Below, one piece after another: positions 52,307 through 60,162 of a DNA stretch of 64,000 nt (within the stretch, counting starts at the first letter, position 1; each line of letters opens with the position of its first letter). The notes below the pieces were generated by a model, which did no database searches, had not been told where the DNA came from, and saw only the letters and a program-made list of their open reading frames with translations. This DNA is from Actinomycetota bacterium (lineage in GTDB: Bacteria > Actinomycetota > Actinomycetes > Streptosporangiales > Streptosporangiaceae). The position numbers and the translations under genes were made by a program. The DNA lies in contig JAFAYQ010000006.1 of assembly GCA_019240215.1 (NCBI GenBank), positions 42,054 to 106,053 of the forward strand, given 5' to 3'.

Positions 52307-53524
52307 ATGGCCACAGTCGTCCTCGTCGGAACGCTCGACACCAAGGGCGCGGAGAACGAATTCGTCCGCGACCGGCTGCGCGCGGCCGGCGTGGACGTGC
52401 TGGTGGTGGACACCGGAGTGCTGGAACCGCCCGGCTTCCCGCCCGACATCACCCGCCAGGAGGTGGCGGCGGCGGCCGGGGCCGACTTCGACGCGCTGGT
52501 GACCGCCCGCGACCGCGGCGCCGCGATCACCGCGATGGCCGAGGGGGCCGAGGCGGTGGTCGGCCGCCTGTACGCCGAGGGCCGCCTGGACGGGGCGCTG
52601 GCCCTGGGCGGGACCGGCGGCACCTCGATCGCCACCCGGGCGTTCCGGCCGCTGCCGCTGGGGGTGCCCAAGGTGGTGGTGTCGACGGCCGCGTCCGGCA
52701 ACACGGCCGACTACATCCGCGAGACCGACCTGGTGCTGATGCCGAGCGTGACCGACATCGCCGGGCTCAACCGCATCTCCACCCGCATCCTGGCCAACGC
52801 GGCGGCCGCGGTCGCGGGCATGGTCCTGGCCGCGCCGTTGCCAGCCGCCGCGACCGGAAGGCCGATGGTGGCGGCCAGCATGTTCGGCGTCACCACCCCC
52901 TGCATCACCCGGGCCCGGGCCCGGCTGGAGACCCTCGGTTACGAGGTGCTGGTGTTCCACATGACCGGCACCGGCGGCCGCACGCTGGAGTCGCTGGCGG
53001 CCCAGGGCCTGCTGGCCGGGGTGCTCGACGTCACCACCACCGAGCTGGCCGACGAGCTGGTGGGCGGCATCTTCTCGGCCGGCCCGGACCGGCTCAGCGC
53101 GGCCGGCCAGGCCGGGATCCCGCAGGTGGTGTCGGTCGGCGCGCTCGACATGGTCAACTTCGGGCCCGAGGACACGGTCCCGGAGCAGTTCAAGGGCCGG
53201 AACCTGTACGTGCACAACCCGATCACCACGCTGATGCGGACCACCGCCGAGGAGAACACCGAGCTGGGCACCCGGCTGGCCCGGCGGCTGTCGGCGGCGA
53301 CCGGCCCCACCAGCTTGTTCCTGCCGTTGCGGGGGGTCTCGGCGATCGACGTGGACGGGGGGCCGTTCCGCGACGAGGCGGCCGACCGCGCGCTGTTCGG
53401 TGCCATCCGCCGCGAACTCGACACCGAGCGGGTCGAGCTGATCGAGATGGACGCCGACGTGAACGACGACCGGTTCGCCGACGCCATGGCCGACCGGCTG
53501 CACCAGCTGATCACCAAGTCGTAG
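52307..53524 (+). CDS. UPF0261 (Tm-1-like) ATP-binding protein
   Basis: The 405-residue protein has the UPF0261 pattern: VLVGTLDTKGAENEFVRDRL, ALGGTGGTSIATRAFR, VVVSTAASGNTADYIRETDL and GVTTPCITRAR. It corresponds to the N-terminal half of tomato Tm-1. The bacterial enzyme function is unknown; ATP-binding is known for the Tm-1 domain. GGAAGGGAG precedes ATG 52307 by seven bases; an ATG at 52289 is in frame. A PEP-hydrolase-type gene follows 45 bases later. Confidence 0.85.
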   Translation: MATVVLVGTLDTKGAENEFVRDRLRAAGVDVLVVDTGVLEPPGFPPDITRQEVAAAAGADFDALVTARDRGAAITAMAEGAEAVVGRLYAEGRLDGALALGGTGGTSIATRAFRPLPLGVPKVVVSTAASGNTADYIRETDLVLMPSVTDIAGLNRISTRILANAAAAVAGMVLAAPLPAAATGRPMVAASMFGVTTPCITRARARLETLGYEVLVFHMTGTGGRTLESLAAQGLLAGVLDVTTTELADELVGGIFSAGPDRLSAAGQAGIPQVVSVGALDMVNFGPEDTVPEQFKGRNLYVHNPITTLMRTTAEENTELGTRLARRLSAATGPTSLFLPLRGVSAIDVDGGPFRDEAADRALFGAIRRELDTERVELIEMDADVNDDRFADAMADRLHQLITKS

Positions 53525-53569
53525 CGAGTCTCAGCTAGTCGTAGCGAGTTCTTAGCGAGGGAGTAGCGC

Positions 53570-54400
53570 ATGCCACGAGTCCCCCGGGCGGAGATCCTCG
53601 GCCGGCTACGGGAGAAGGTGGCCCGCCGCCGGCCGATTGTCGGCGGCGGGGCCGGTACCGGGCTGTCGGCCAAGGGCGAGGAGGCCGGCGGCATCGACCT
53701 GATCGTCATCTACAACTCCGGCCGCTACCGGATGGCCGGCCGCGGCTCGCTGGCCGGGCTGCTGGCCTACGGGAACGCCAACGAGATCGTGGTCGAGATG
53801 GGCAAGGAGGTGCTCACCGCGGTCAAGGCGGTGCCGGTGCTGGCCGGGGTGAACGGCACCGACCCGTTCTACGACCCGGACGTGTTCCTGCGCGGGCTGG
53901 CCGAGCAGGGCTTCTCCGGCGTGCAGAACTTCCCGACGGTGGGGCTGATCGACGGCACGTTCCGGGCCAACCTGGAAGAGACCGGCATGGGCTTCGCCCT
54001 CGAAGTCGACATGATCCGGCGGGCAAACCAGCTGGACCTGTTCACCAGCCCGTACGTGTTCTCGGCGGACGACGCGGTGGCGATGACCGAGGCCGGGGCC
54101 GACCTGGTGGTCTGCCACATGGGGCTGACCACCGGCGGCGCGATCGGGGCGGAGACGGCCAAGACGCTGGATGACTGCGTGGAGCTGGCGACCGAGTGGT
54201 CGCGGGCGGCCCGCGGCGTCCGCGCGGACGTGCTGGTGCTGGTGCACGGCGGCCCGGTGGCCGAGCCCAAGGACGCGGCCTACGTATTGTCGCGGGCCGA
54301 GGGGCTGCACGGTTTCTACGGGGCCTCGTCGATGGAGCGGCTGCCGGTCGAGCGGGCGCTGATCGAGCAGACCCGGGCGTTCACGGAGCTGACGTACTGA
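53570..54400 (+). CDS. Phosphoenolpyruvate hydrolase-family (TIM-barrel) protein, Tm-1 C-terminal type
   Basis: The 276-residue product matches PF09370-type TIM-barrel proteins: [53 protein letters not shown] and [12 protein letters not shown]. In plant Tm-1 the same domain follows UPF0261 in one chain. GAGGGAG precedes the ATG by eight bases. It is in one operon with the UPF0261 gene. The catalytic reaction is not established. Confidence 0.85.
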   Translation: MPRVPRAEILGRLREKVARRRPIVGGGAGTGLSAKGEEAGGIDLIVIYNSGRYRMAGRGSLAGLLAYGNANEIVVEMGKEVLTAVKAVPVLAGVNGTDPFYDPDVFLRGLAEQGFSGVQNFPTVGLIDGTFRANLEETGMGFALEVDMIRRANQLDLFTSPYVFSADDAVAMTEAGADLVVCHMGLTTGGAIGAETAKTLDDCVELATEWSRAARGVRADVLVLVHGGPVAEPKDAAYVLSRAEGLHGFYGASSMERLPVERALIEQTRAFTELTY

Positions 54401-54437
54401 GCTTCCGGGCTGGGCTCTCGGCTGGCTGACCGCCAGC

Positions 54438-54812
54438 GTGATCGCCACCGTGGCCGGCGTGCTGGTCACCTACCTGGGCAGCCGGTACTGGACGTTCCGG
54501 CACCGGACGCGGACCAGCCTGCCCCGGGAGACGCTGCTGTTCTTCGCCCTGGCCGGGGTGGGCGTGCTCATCCAGCTGGGCGGCCTGGGCCTGGTCGTGC
54601 ACGGCTTCGGCGGCGGACGGGTGGCCGGCAACGCGGGGCTGTTCGCCGGCATCGTGCTGGCCACTGGGTTCCGGTTCTGGGCCTACCGCACGTGGGTCTG
54701 GCGGGCGCCTGATAAGAAGAAGGATCGTGACTCGTTTCGAGAGCAAAATATGCCTGGTCAACGGAGTGGCGAGCCTGATCGGGAAGGCCGTCGCGAGCCG
54801 GTTCGCGCGTGA
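54438..54812 (+). pseudogene. 5'-truncated gtrA-like gene
   Basis: The product from GTG 54438, in the same frame as LGWLTAS just before it, matches the GtrA family from its second membrane helix: VLVTYLGSRYWTFRHRTR, then NAGLFAGIVLATGFRFWAYR and TWVWRAP. The first helix and its start are missing. After the TWVWRAP motif, the natural end of GtrA, the frame runs on into the SDR gene and does not stop until 54812. It is probably a remnant left by deletion between the PEP-hydrolase gene and the SDR gene. Confidence 0.6.
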
Positions 54813-55476
54813 GGGCGGCACGGTGGTGGGGGTCGACCAGACTGAACACAACCTCGGCGACCTGGCCCTGCAGGCCGACCTGACCGACGAAGCCCAGGTC
54901 GAGGCGATGTACGCCCAGGTCATCGACCGGTACGGGCGGCTCGACGTGATCTACAACAACATGGGGCTGATGGACCGGGCCGACGGCTCCGCCCTCAACC
55001 TCGACCTGGACACCTGGCGGCGGATCCAGGACGCCAACCTGACCAGCATCTTCCTGGCCTGCAAGCACGGGGTCCGGCGGCTGCTGGACACCGAGCCGGC
55101 CGGCGGCGCGGTCGTCAACGCCGCCTCGTTCCTGGCCGACATCGGGGCCGCCAGCGCCCAGATGGCGTACTCGGCGGCCAAGGCGGGCGTGGTCCAGCTG
55201 ACCCGGGACCTCGGCGTCCACCTGGCCCGCAGCGGGGTGCGGGTCAACGCGGTGCTGTTCGGCCCGATCGAGACCCCGGCCCAGCGGGCCATCCTCGAAC
55301 GCAACCCGGACGTACTGACCAAGCGGATGGTGCACTGGCCGATGGGGCGGTTCGGGACGCTGGACGAGGCCGCCGGGGCAGTCGCGTTCCTGGCCAGCGC
55401 GGACGCCGGGTTCATCACCGCCGCGGCGCTGCCGCTGGACGGCGGCATCACCCAGGCGTTCACGGTGCCGGAATGA
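54727..55476 (+). CDS. SDR oxidoreductase with atypical cofactor motif
   Basis: The 249-residue protein has the SDR core (YNNMGLMDRAD, YSAAKAGVVQLTRDLGVHLA with Tyr-x-x-x-Lys). The glycine motif near the start reads NGVASLIGKAVA instead of TGxxxGIG: the Thr is Asn and the first two glycines are shifted. NAD(P) binding is therefore doubtful or altered. The GTG start follows AAGAAGGATC. Its stop overlaps the next SDR gene (ATGA), so the two are co-translated. Confidence 0.83.
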   Translation: MTRFESKICLVNGVASLIGKAVASRFAREGGTVVGVDQTEHNLGDLALQADLTDEAQVEAMYAQVIDRYGRLDVIYNNMGLMDRADGSALNLDLDTWRRIQDANLTSIFLACKHGVRRLLDTEPAGGAVVNAASFLADIGAASAQMAYSAAKAGVVQLTRDLGVHLARSGVRVNAVLFGPIETPAQRAILERNPDVLTKRMVHWPMGRFGTLDEAAGAVAFLASADAGFITAAALPLDGGITQAFTVPE

Positions 55477-56264
55477 GCACCGGCCCACTCCCCCTGGCGG
55501 GGCGGAACGCGCTGATCACCGGGGTGAGCAGGCGGAACGGGATCGGGTTCGCGGTCGCGCAGCGGCTGGCGGGGCTCGGGGCGCGGCTGTTCCTGCACCA
55601 CTACCGCCCGCACGACCGGGAACAGGAATGGGGGGCGGATCCGGGCGGCGTCGCGGCGGTCGTGGCCGGGGTTGGCCCGGACGCGGTGGCTGGGGAGATG
55701 GAGCTGGACCTCACCGCGGACGAGGCGCCGGAGCGGCTGGTCCGGGCGGCCTGCGACGCGCTCGGGCACCTGGACGTCCTGATCTGCAACCAGGCCACGA
55801 GCGGGCACGATGGGCCGTTGGGGACGCTGACCGCGGCCGGGCTCGACCATAACTGGGCGGTCAACACCCGGGCCTCGATCCTCCTGGCCCAGGCGTTCGC
55901 GGCTCAGCACGACGGGCGGCCCGGTGGCCGCGTCATCTTCATGACGTCCGGCCAGGACCTGGGGCCGATGCGGCCGCAGGTCGGCTACGCGGCCAGCAAG
56001 GGGGCGCTGGCCTCGATCACCCGGACGCTGGCCGACGAACTGGCCGATCAGGCGATCACGCTGAACACGGTCAACCCGGGACCGGTCGACACCGGTTACG
56101 CCACCGGCGAGTCATGGGAGGAGGTCCGGCGGCGGTTCCCGGGCGGGCGGTGGGGCAGCCCGGAGGACCCGGCCCGCCTGATCGGGTGGCTGGTGACCGG
56201 CGACGGGGGCTGGATCACCGGGCAGATCATCAACTCCGAGGGCGGCTTCCGGCGCGGGGACTGA
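55473..56264 (+). CDS. SDR oxidoreductase
   Basis: The 263-residue protein is a classical SDR with a variant cofactor motif ITGVSRRNGIGFAVAQRL and QATSGHDG. The active site is GYAASKGALASITRTLADE. Insertions around VHHYRPHDREQEWGADP and a proline-rich end are typical of the 3-oxoacyl-ACP-reductase-like group. It follows the other SDR with a four-base overlap, so it probably acts in the same pathway as the UPF0261/PEP-hydrolase genes upstream. Confidence 0.85.
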   Translation: MSTGPLPLAGRNALITGVSRRNGIGFAVAQRLAGLGARLFLHHYRPHDREQEWGADPGGVAAVVAGVGPDAVAGEMELDLTADEAPERLVRAACDALGHLDVLICNQATSGHDGPLGTLTAAGLDHNWAVNTRASILLAQAFAAQHDGRPGGRVIFMTSGQDLGPMRPQVGYAASKGALASITRTLADELADQAITLNTVNPGPVDTGYATGESWEEVRRRFPGGRWGSPEDPARLIGWLVTGDGGWITGQIINSEGGFRRGD

Positions 56265-56338
56265 CGCCACCTGAGCCACCCGGGCCACCGCGCCACCTGG
56301 GTCGCCGTGACCCGGATCGGGGGCGGACCCGGCCGGGC

Positions 56339-56677
56339 TCAGCCGATGCCGCGGAGCAGCGTGAGTACCTCGTCGTCGAGGTGCTCGGCGACCGCCAGGG
56401 CCGCGGCGTCGCCGTAACCGGCCAGCGCGCTGGCGACGCTGTCGTAGGCGATCCGGGTGCCGCCGCCGGGCAGCTCCTGGATGAGGATGGTGACCGGGGC
56501 GTAGGAGCCCGCGTCGGGCAGGGTCCGGGTCATCGTGCCCATGGTGACCGGGTTGCCGGCGATCAGCCGGGTCAGCCGGCCCTTGTCCGGCGCCTGCGGG
56601 TCGAGGGCGAGCGCGTGGTCCAGCTCCAGCTCGAGGAAGCGCATCAGCCCGGCGCTGCCCTGAGCCTGCTCGACCAC
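56339..56677 (-). pseudogene. 5'-truncated DUF302-domain protein gene
   Basis: The 112-residue frame matches the C-terminal part of DUF302-domain proteins: GSAGLMRFLELELDHALAL, RLIAGNPVTMGTMTRTLPDA, SYAPVTILIQELPGG and YDSVASALAGYGDAAALAVA. The upstream N-terminal half is missing, and an in-frame TAG lies about 10 bases before its GTG. It is therefore a broken gene. Whether the truncated protein is made is unknown. Confidence 0.6.
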
Positions 56678-56810
56678 CGCACTGAGCTACTCGTAGCCGG
56701 AGCAATCACCCGAACGAGTGAGAGAACGCCGCCGGACTGTCGGGGGATGCGCCTATGCTGGCCGAGACACCGATTGCTGGGCGAGACAACGATCCGCGGG
56801 GGTGCTGACG

Positions 56811-57146
56811 ATGACTGCGCCGCAGGCCAGACCGCCACGGATCCTGCCGCGCCCCGCCTGCACGCCCGCGGCGATCCGTAACGTGCTGGCGGCCAACGCC
56901 GATCCTAGGGTCTTGCAGCGATACGACCGGGAGCTGGATGCGGCGTTCGAGCAGGCCAGGGAGCAGGGCGATCTGACGCCGCTGGTGCAGACGGTGCGGC
57001 GCTGGTGGTTCGAGGCGGACGCCTGGCGCGATCCTGAGGCTCAACGGCAGTTCGCGGCCCGGATGGACGGCTACCGGAACGACGGGCCGCCCCCACCTGA
57101 GGAGCGGATGACCCGGCCGGAGATCCACGCCCGGTTCGGAGTCTGA
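56811..57146 (+). CDS. DUF6247 family protein (antitoxin-like)
   Basis: The 111-residue protein contains PAAIRNVLAANADPRVLQRY, DRELDAAFEQAREQGDLTPL, VQTVRRWWFEADAWRDPEAQ and the C-terminal TRPEIHARFGV, all marks of DUF6247. In actinobacteria this family usually precedes a RelE-type toxin gene, and a remnant of such a partner follows three bases later. GGGGG lies eight bases before the ATG. An antitoxin role is inference from context. Confidence 0.75.
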   Translation: MTAPQARPPRILPRPACTPAAIRNVLAANADPRVLQRYDRELDAAFEQAREQGDLTPLVQTVRRWWFEADAWRDPEAQRQFAARMDGYRNDGPPPPEERMTRPEIHARFGV

Positions 57147-57149
57147 ATC

Positions 57150-57260
57150 GTGTACCGCTGGGAGCTGGATGGTCCGGCCCAGCGGGAGTTCGCGGGGCTG
57201 AAGCCAGCTGTCCAGGGGTTAGTGGCCACCTTCATGGACGCGGTGGTGACGTGCAGTGGC
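57150..57260 (+). pseudogene. Truncated RelE-like toxin remnant
   Basis: GTG 57150, three bases after the DUF6247 stop, begins VYRWELDGPAQREFAGLKPA, then VQGLVATFMDAVV. This matches the first 33 residues of the usual partner of DUF6247. After this the similarity ends; the frame goes on into unrelated sequence over the next gene. The C-terminal catalytic part is gone, so a toxic activity is unlikely. Confidence 0.55.
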
Positions 57261-57405
57261 TCGGTGATTGAGCTGCGCCGCCGGGCTGGTTGGGCGGTGG
57301 TAACGGAGGGTGGCTTGGCGGGTACGTGTGCCCTTAGGGTGGTGCCACGGTTGAACGGTCAGCCGCTCAGCTCAGCCGCCGAGCTCATGGGGGAACGAGG
57401 TCATT

Positions 57406-57798
57406 GTGTCCGGGGTGCCGCGTACCGACGACGACGGCCCGGCGGGCCGGGCACCGTTCTCGGTGCGGGTCGTGCCGTGGACCGGGAGCGAGCCGGACCA
57501 GGCGGTGGTGGCGGTGGCGGGCGACGTCGACATGCACACCGAGGGGCAGCTCCGGGACGAGCTGACCCGGCTGAGCGAGCCGCCCGGTCGGCGGCTGGTG
57601 CTGGACTTCTCCGGGGTGGAGTTCATGGCCTCGGCCGGGGTGGCGGTGCTGCTGGAGATGTCCGCCCGGATCGAGGCGGACGGCGGCTCGCTGGCGCTGG
57701 CCTGCGTGCACCCGATGGTGGCGCGGGTGCTGTCGCTGACCGCGGCCGACGAGCTGGTGCCGGTGCGGCCGACGGTCGACGAAGCCCTCGGCCGCTAG
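57406..57798 (+). CDS. STAS-domain anti-sigma factor antagonist
   Basis: The 130-residue product has a single STAS domain: QAVVAVAGDVDMHTEGQLRD, VLDFSGVEFMASAGVAVLLE. The motif usually reading DSSG is ASAG, so the phosphorylatable Ser of classical anti-anti-sigma factors has been replaced by Ala at its usual place; only the preceding Ser is left. The GTG start follows AACGAGG. A SigF-type sigma gene lies convergent next door, its likely indirect target. Confidence 0.8.
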   Translation: MSGVPRTDDDGPAGRAPFSVRVVPWTGSEPDQAVVAVAGDVDMHTEGQLRDELTRLSEPPGRRLVLDFSGVEFMASAGVAVLLEMSARIEADGGSLALACVHPMVARVLSLTAADELVPVRPTVDEALGR

Positions 57799-57837
57799 AC
57801 CGGGCCCGCTGGGCCGGACCGCCGGCCGGCCGGACGG

Positions 57838-58629
57838 TTAGTCGGCGGTGAGGCGCTGGCGCAGGAAGGCCAGCGCCCGGGCCTGCAGCCGGGACACGTG
57901 CATCTGCGAGCAGCCCAGCTTGTCGGCCACCTGGGCCTGGGTCATGTTGCCGTAGAACCGCATCAGCAGGATCTGCTGCTGGGGGTCGGGCAGCTCGTCC
58001 CAGTGCAGCCGGAGCGAGTCCATCTCGACGGTGATGTCGAGCGCGGCGTCGTCGACGCCGAGCAGGTCGCTGGCGTCCCGTTCGTCGGAGCTGGAGACCG
58101 GCGCGTCCAGCGAGTCGGGGGCGAACGCCTCATGCGCCTGGTAGGCGTGCCGGAGGGCGGCGGCGGTGACGTTCAGCCGGGCCGCGACCTGCTCGTCGGT
58201 GGGGGTGGCATTGAGCTCGTTGGCCAGCTCGGCGTGGGCCTTGCGGGCGTTGAGGTACAGCTCCTGGTCGGTCCGGCTGACCCGGATCAGCCAGCGCTTG
58301 TCGCGGAAGAACCGCTTGATCTCCCCGGTCACGCACGAATGCGCGTAGGGCTTGAGCTCCTGGCGGACGGTCGGGTCGAAGTTGTTGATCGCCTTCATCA
58401 GGCCGACGTAACCGACCTGGACCAGGTCCTCGTAGTGCTGGGCGGGCAACTGGTACTGGTGGGCCGAGTTGCGGACCAGGCCCTGGTAGCGGGCGACCAG
58501 CGCGGTCCGGGCCTCATCACCGTGCTCGGGATCGTCCAGCAGCTGCGCCAGCTCGGCGTCGCTCAGCGCGGCCAGGTCCAGGGGGCCCGGGTTTTCGGGC
58601 GTGACCGGACGGGACAGCAGGTGGGTCAT
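57838..58629 (-). CDS. SigF/SigB-type RNA polymerase sigma factor
   Basis: The 263-residue sigma factor has region 2 (QYQLPAQHYEDLVQVGYVGL, MKAINNFDPTV, SCVTGEIKRFFRDKRW), region 3 (FPDEQVAARLN-type segment, VTAAALRHAYQAHEAFAP) and region 4 (LPDPQQQILLMRFYGNMTQA, QVADKLGCSQMHVSRLQARA). This is the stress/development group of Gram-positive sigma factors, controlled by anti-sigma kinases and STAS proteins. GAGGAG lies five bases before ATG 58629. A STAS gene is convergent next to it; an anti-sigma kinase of the RsbW type is not adjacent. Confidence 0.9.
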   Translation of the reverse strand: MTHLLSRPVTPENPGPLDLAALSDAELAQLLDDPEHGDEARTALVARYQGLVRNSAHQYQLPAQHYEDLVQVGYVGLMKAINNFDPTVRQELKPYAHSCVTGEIKRFFRDKRWLIRVSRTDQELYLNARKAHAELANELNATPTDEQVAARLNVTAAALRHAYQAHEAFAPDSLDAPVSSSDERDASDLLGVDDAALDITVEMDSLRLHWDELPDPQQQILLMRFYGNMTQAQVADKLGCSQMHVSRLQARALAFLRQRLTAD

Positions 58630-58732
58630 CGCCACTCCTCGCGGAAAGACAGGAGGCGATTTTCTTCACCTGCTCCTTACTGTAACCCAATCGAGATATG
58701 CCGTCCCGGTCAGGGTCCCCCGCGGACCACCC

Positions 58733-59464
58733 TCAGCTCAGGGTGCCGGTCTCGGCCAGGGTGCGGGCGACGTCGGCCAGCTTGCGGTTGGCCCGCTGAG
58801 AGTGCTCGGACAGCATCCGGAACGCCTCGTCGGCGGTGATCCGGTGCCGCTCCATCAAGATCCCCTTGGCCTGCCCGATGACGTCGCGGCTGGACAGCGC
58901 CTGCCGCAGCTGGCCGGCCCGGTGCGCCTCGGCCAGCGCCATCGCCGCCTGGGCGGCGAGCAGGCGGGCCACGTACTCGTCGGCCAGCGAGAAGGCGGCC
59001 CGGTCGGTGGCGTACAGACTGACCGAGCCGAGCCGCTGGTCCTCCACGTACATGGGGACGCAGAGCATGCTCGCCACTCCGAGCGCCAGCGCCTGCTCGA
59101 CGTACTCGGGCCAGCGGGTCTCGGTCGTCATGTCGTCGACCCGGATGGTGGCCTGCTCGCGGGCGGCGTCGATGCAGGGGCCGATGCCAGTCGCCTGCTG
59201 CAGTACGTCCAGCACCAGCGGCGGCTCCCCGGCCACCGACTGCGGCACGAACTTGCCGTGGTCGTACAGGTTCACCCCGGCGTACTTGGCCGCGCTGATC
59301 GTCTGCACCGCGGTGCGGGCGATCGCATCCAGCGTGGCCTGAAGATCCGCCTCCGGCACGCGCAACGCGCGCCCCAGCTGCTCCAGCACGGACCAGGAGG
59401 CCAGCTCGATCCCCACGGAGTCGTCCGGTTCCTCGATCGGCCCGGCGCCTGTCTGCGTCGTCAC
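58733..59464 (-). CDS. GAF-ANTAR regulator
   Basis: The 243-residue protein has a GAF domain (about residues 25-165: TAVQTISAAKYAGVNLYDHG, GIGPCIDAAREQATIRVDDM, LGVASMLCVPMYVEDQRLGS) and an ANTAR domain at the end (RDVIGQAKGILMERHRITAD, EAFRMLSEHSQRANRKLADV). ANTAR domains bind paired RNA hairpins and cause antitermination. GTG 59464 follows AGGAGGAGGGT. It follows the sigma gene on the same strand; together they suggest light, redox or small-molecule sensing. Confidence 0.88.
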   Translation of the reverse strand: MTTQTGAGPIEEPDDSVGIELASWSVLEQLGRALRVPEADLQATLDAIARTAVQTISAAKYAGVNLYDHGKFVPQSVAGEPPLVLDVLQQATGIGPCIDAAREQATIRVDDMTTETRWPEYVEQALALGVASMLCVPMYVEDQRLGSVSLYATDRAAFSLADEYVARLLAAQAAMALAEAHRAGQLRQALSSRDVIGQAKGILMERHRITADEAFRMLSEHSQRANRKLADVARTLAETGTLS

Positions 59465-59543
59465 ACCCTCCTCCTTACCCTTTTTCAGCGGCCAATTCGC
59501 GCACCATACCCGGCGCACCATTCATATAGCACTTAACCGGATT

Positions 59544-59789
59544 ATGTGCCAGGCATCGACCCTGCGCATCTACGAGCGCGAAGGCCTGGTGGATCCGGTC
59601 CGGACCGCGGGCGACACCCGCCGCTACAGCCGCAACGACCTGACCCGGCTGCGGGAGATCTGCGGGCTGACCGGGGCCGGGCTCAACCTGGCGGGCATCC
59701 GCCAGGTGCTGGCCCTGCAGGCGGAGACCCGGCGACTGCAGGCCGAGATCGACCGGCTGCAGACGGCCGCCGCCACCCGGCGCGGGTAG
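59544..59789 (+). pseudogene. MerR/HspR-like regulator lacking its first helix
   Basis: The 81-residue product contains STLRIYEREGLVDPVRTAGD, TRRYSRNDLTRLREICGLTG, LNLAGIRQVLALQAETRRLQ: this is HspR-type MerR sequence. The usual start (VISVAAELAGM-type helix) is missing; the frame begins at MCQASTLRIYE. The DNA-binding helix is partly lost, so it is a truncated copy of uncertain function. No heat-shock genes are nearby. Confidence 0.5.
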
Positions 59790-59811
59790 GCGGCCGAGCG
59801 GGCGGCGGGGC

Positions 59812-60050
59812 TCAGCGCAGCTGGACGCCGGGGTCGAGGAGCGCCTGGGCGAGGTCGGCCAGCAGGCTGGCCAGGCAGATGAGGATCACGGTGATCAGCA
59901 CGGCCCGGTCACGACCATCAGGTCGCCGGTCTTGACCGCGGTCAGCAGCGCCTGCCCGACGCCGTGGAGCGCGAACGTCTGATCGACGATGGCGGCCGCC
60001 CCAGCAGGGTGCCGAAGCCGGTGGCGCCCTTGGCAGCAGCGCGATGCGGC
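59812..60050 (-). pseudogene. Remnant of an ABC peptide/nickel permease with frameshifts
   Basis: Three short pieces in different frames read in order ATGFGTLLG, then AIVDQTFALHGVGQALLTAV and KTGDLMVVTG, then AVLITVILICLASLLADLAQ and ALLDPGVQLR to a stop. Together they form the C-terminal end of a DppB-type permease. Two one-base losses (around 59900 and around 60000) join them. The rest of the gene is absent, and its upstream region became the leader of the MgtC gene. Confidence 0.7.
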
Positions 60051-60162
60051 CGGAAAACGTGACCGCCGGGCGGGCGCCGGGCGCGCTGATTGGGCGGGAC
60101 CGTCCGGGGCAGACGGCACCGGCCAGGAGGCGAGAGCCAGCGGAGGCCAGAGGAGCGCCGTG

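Noticed and set aside
57261..57851. Long continuation of the toxin-like frame over the STAS gene
   Set aside because: After residue 33 the protein is low-complexity Gly/Ala/Arg sequence overlapping a well-supported STAS gene in another frame.
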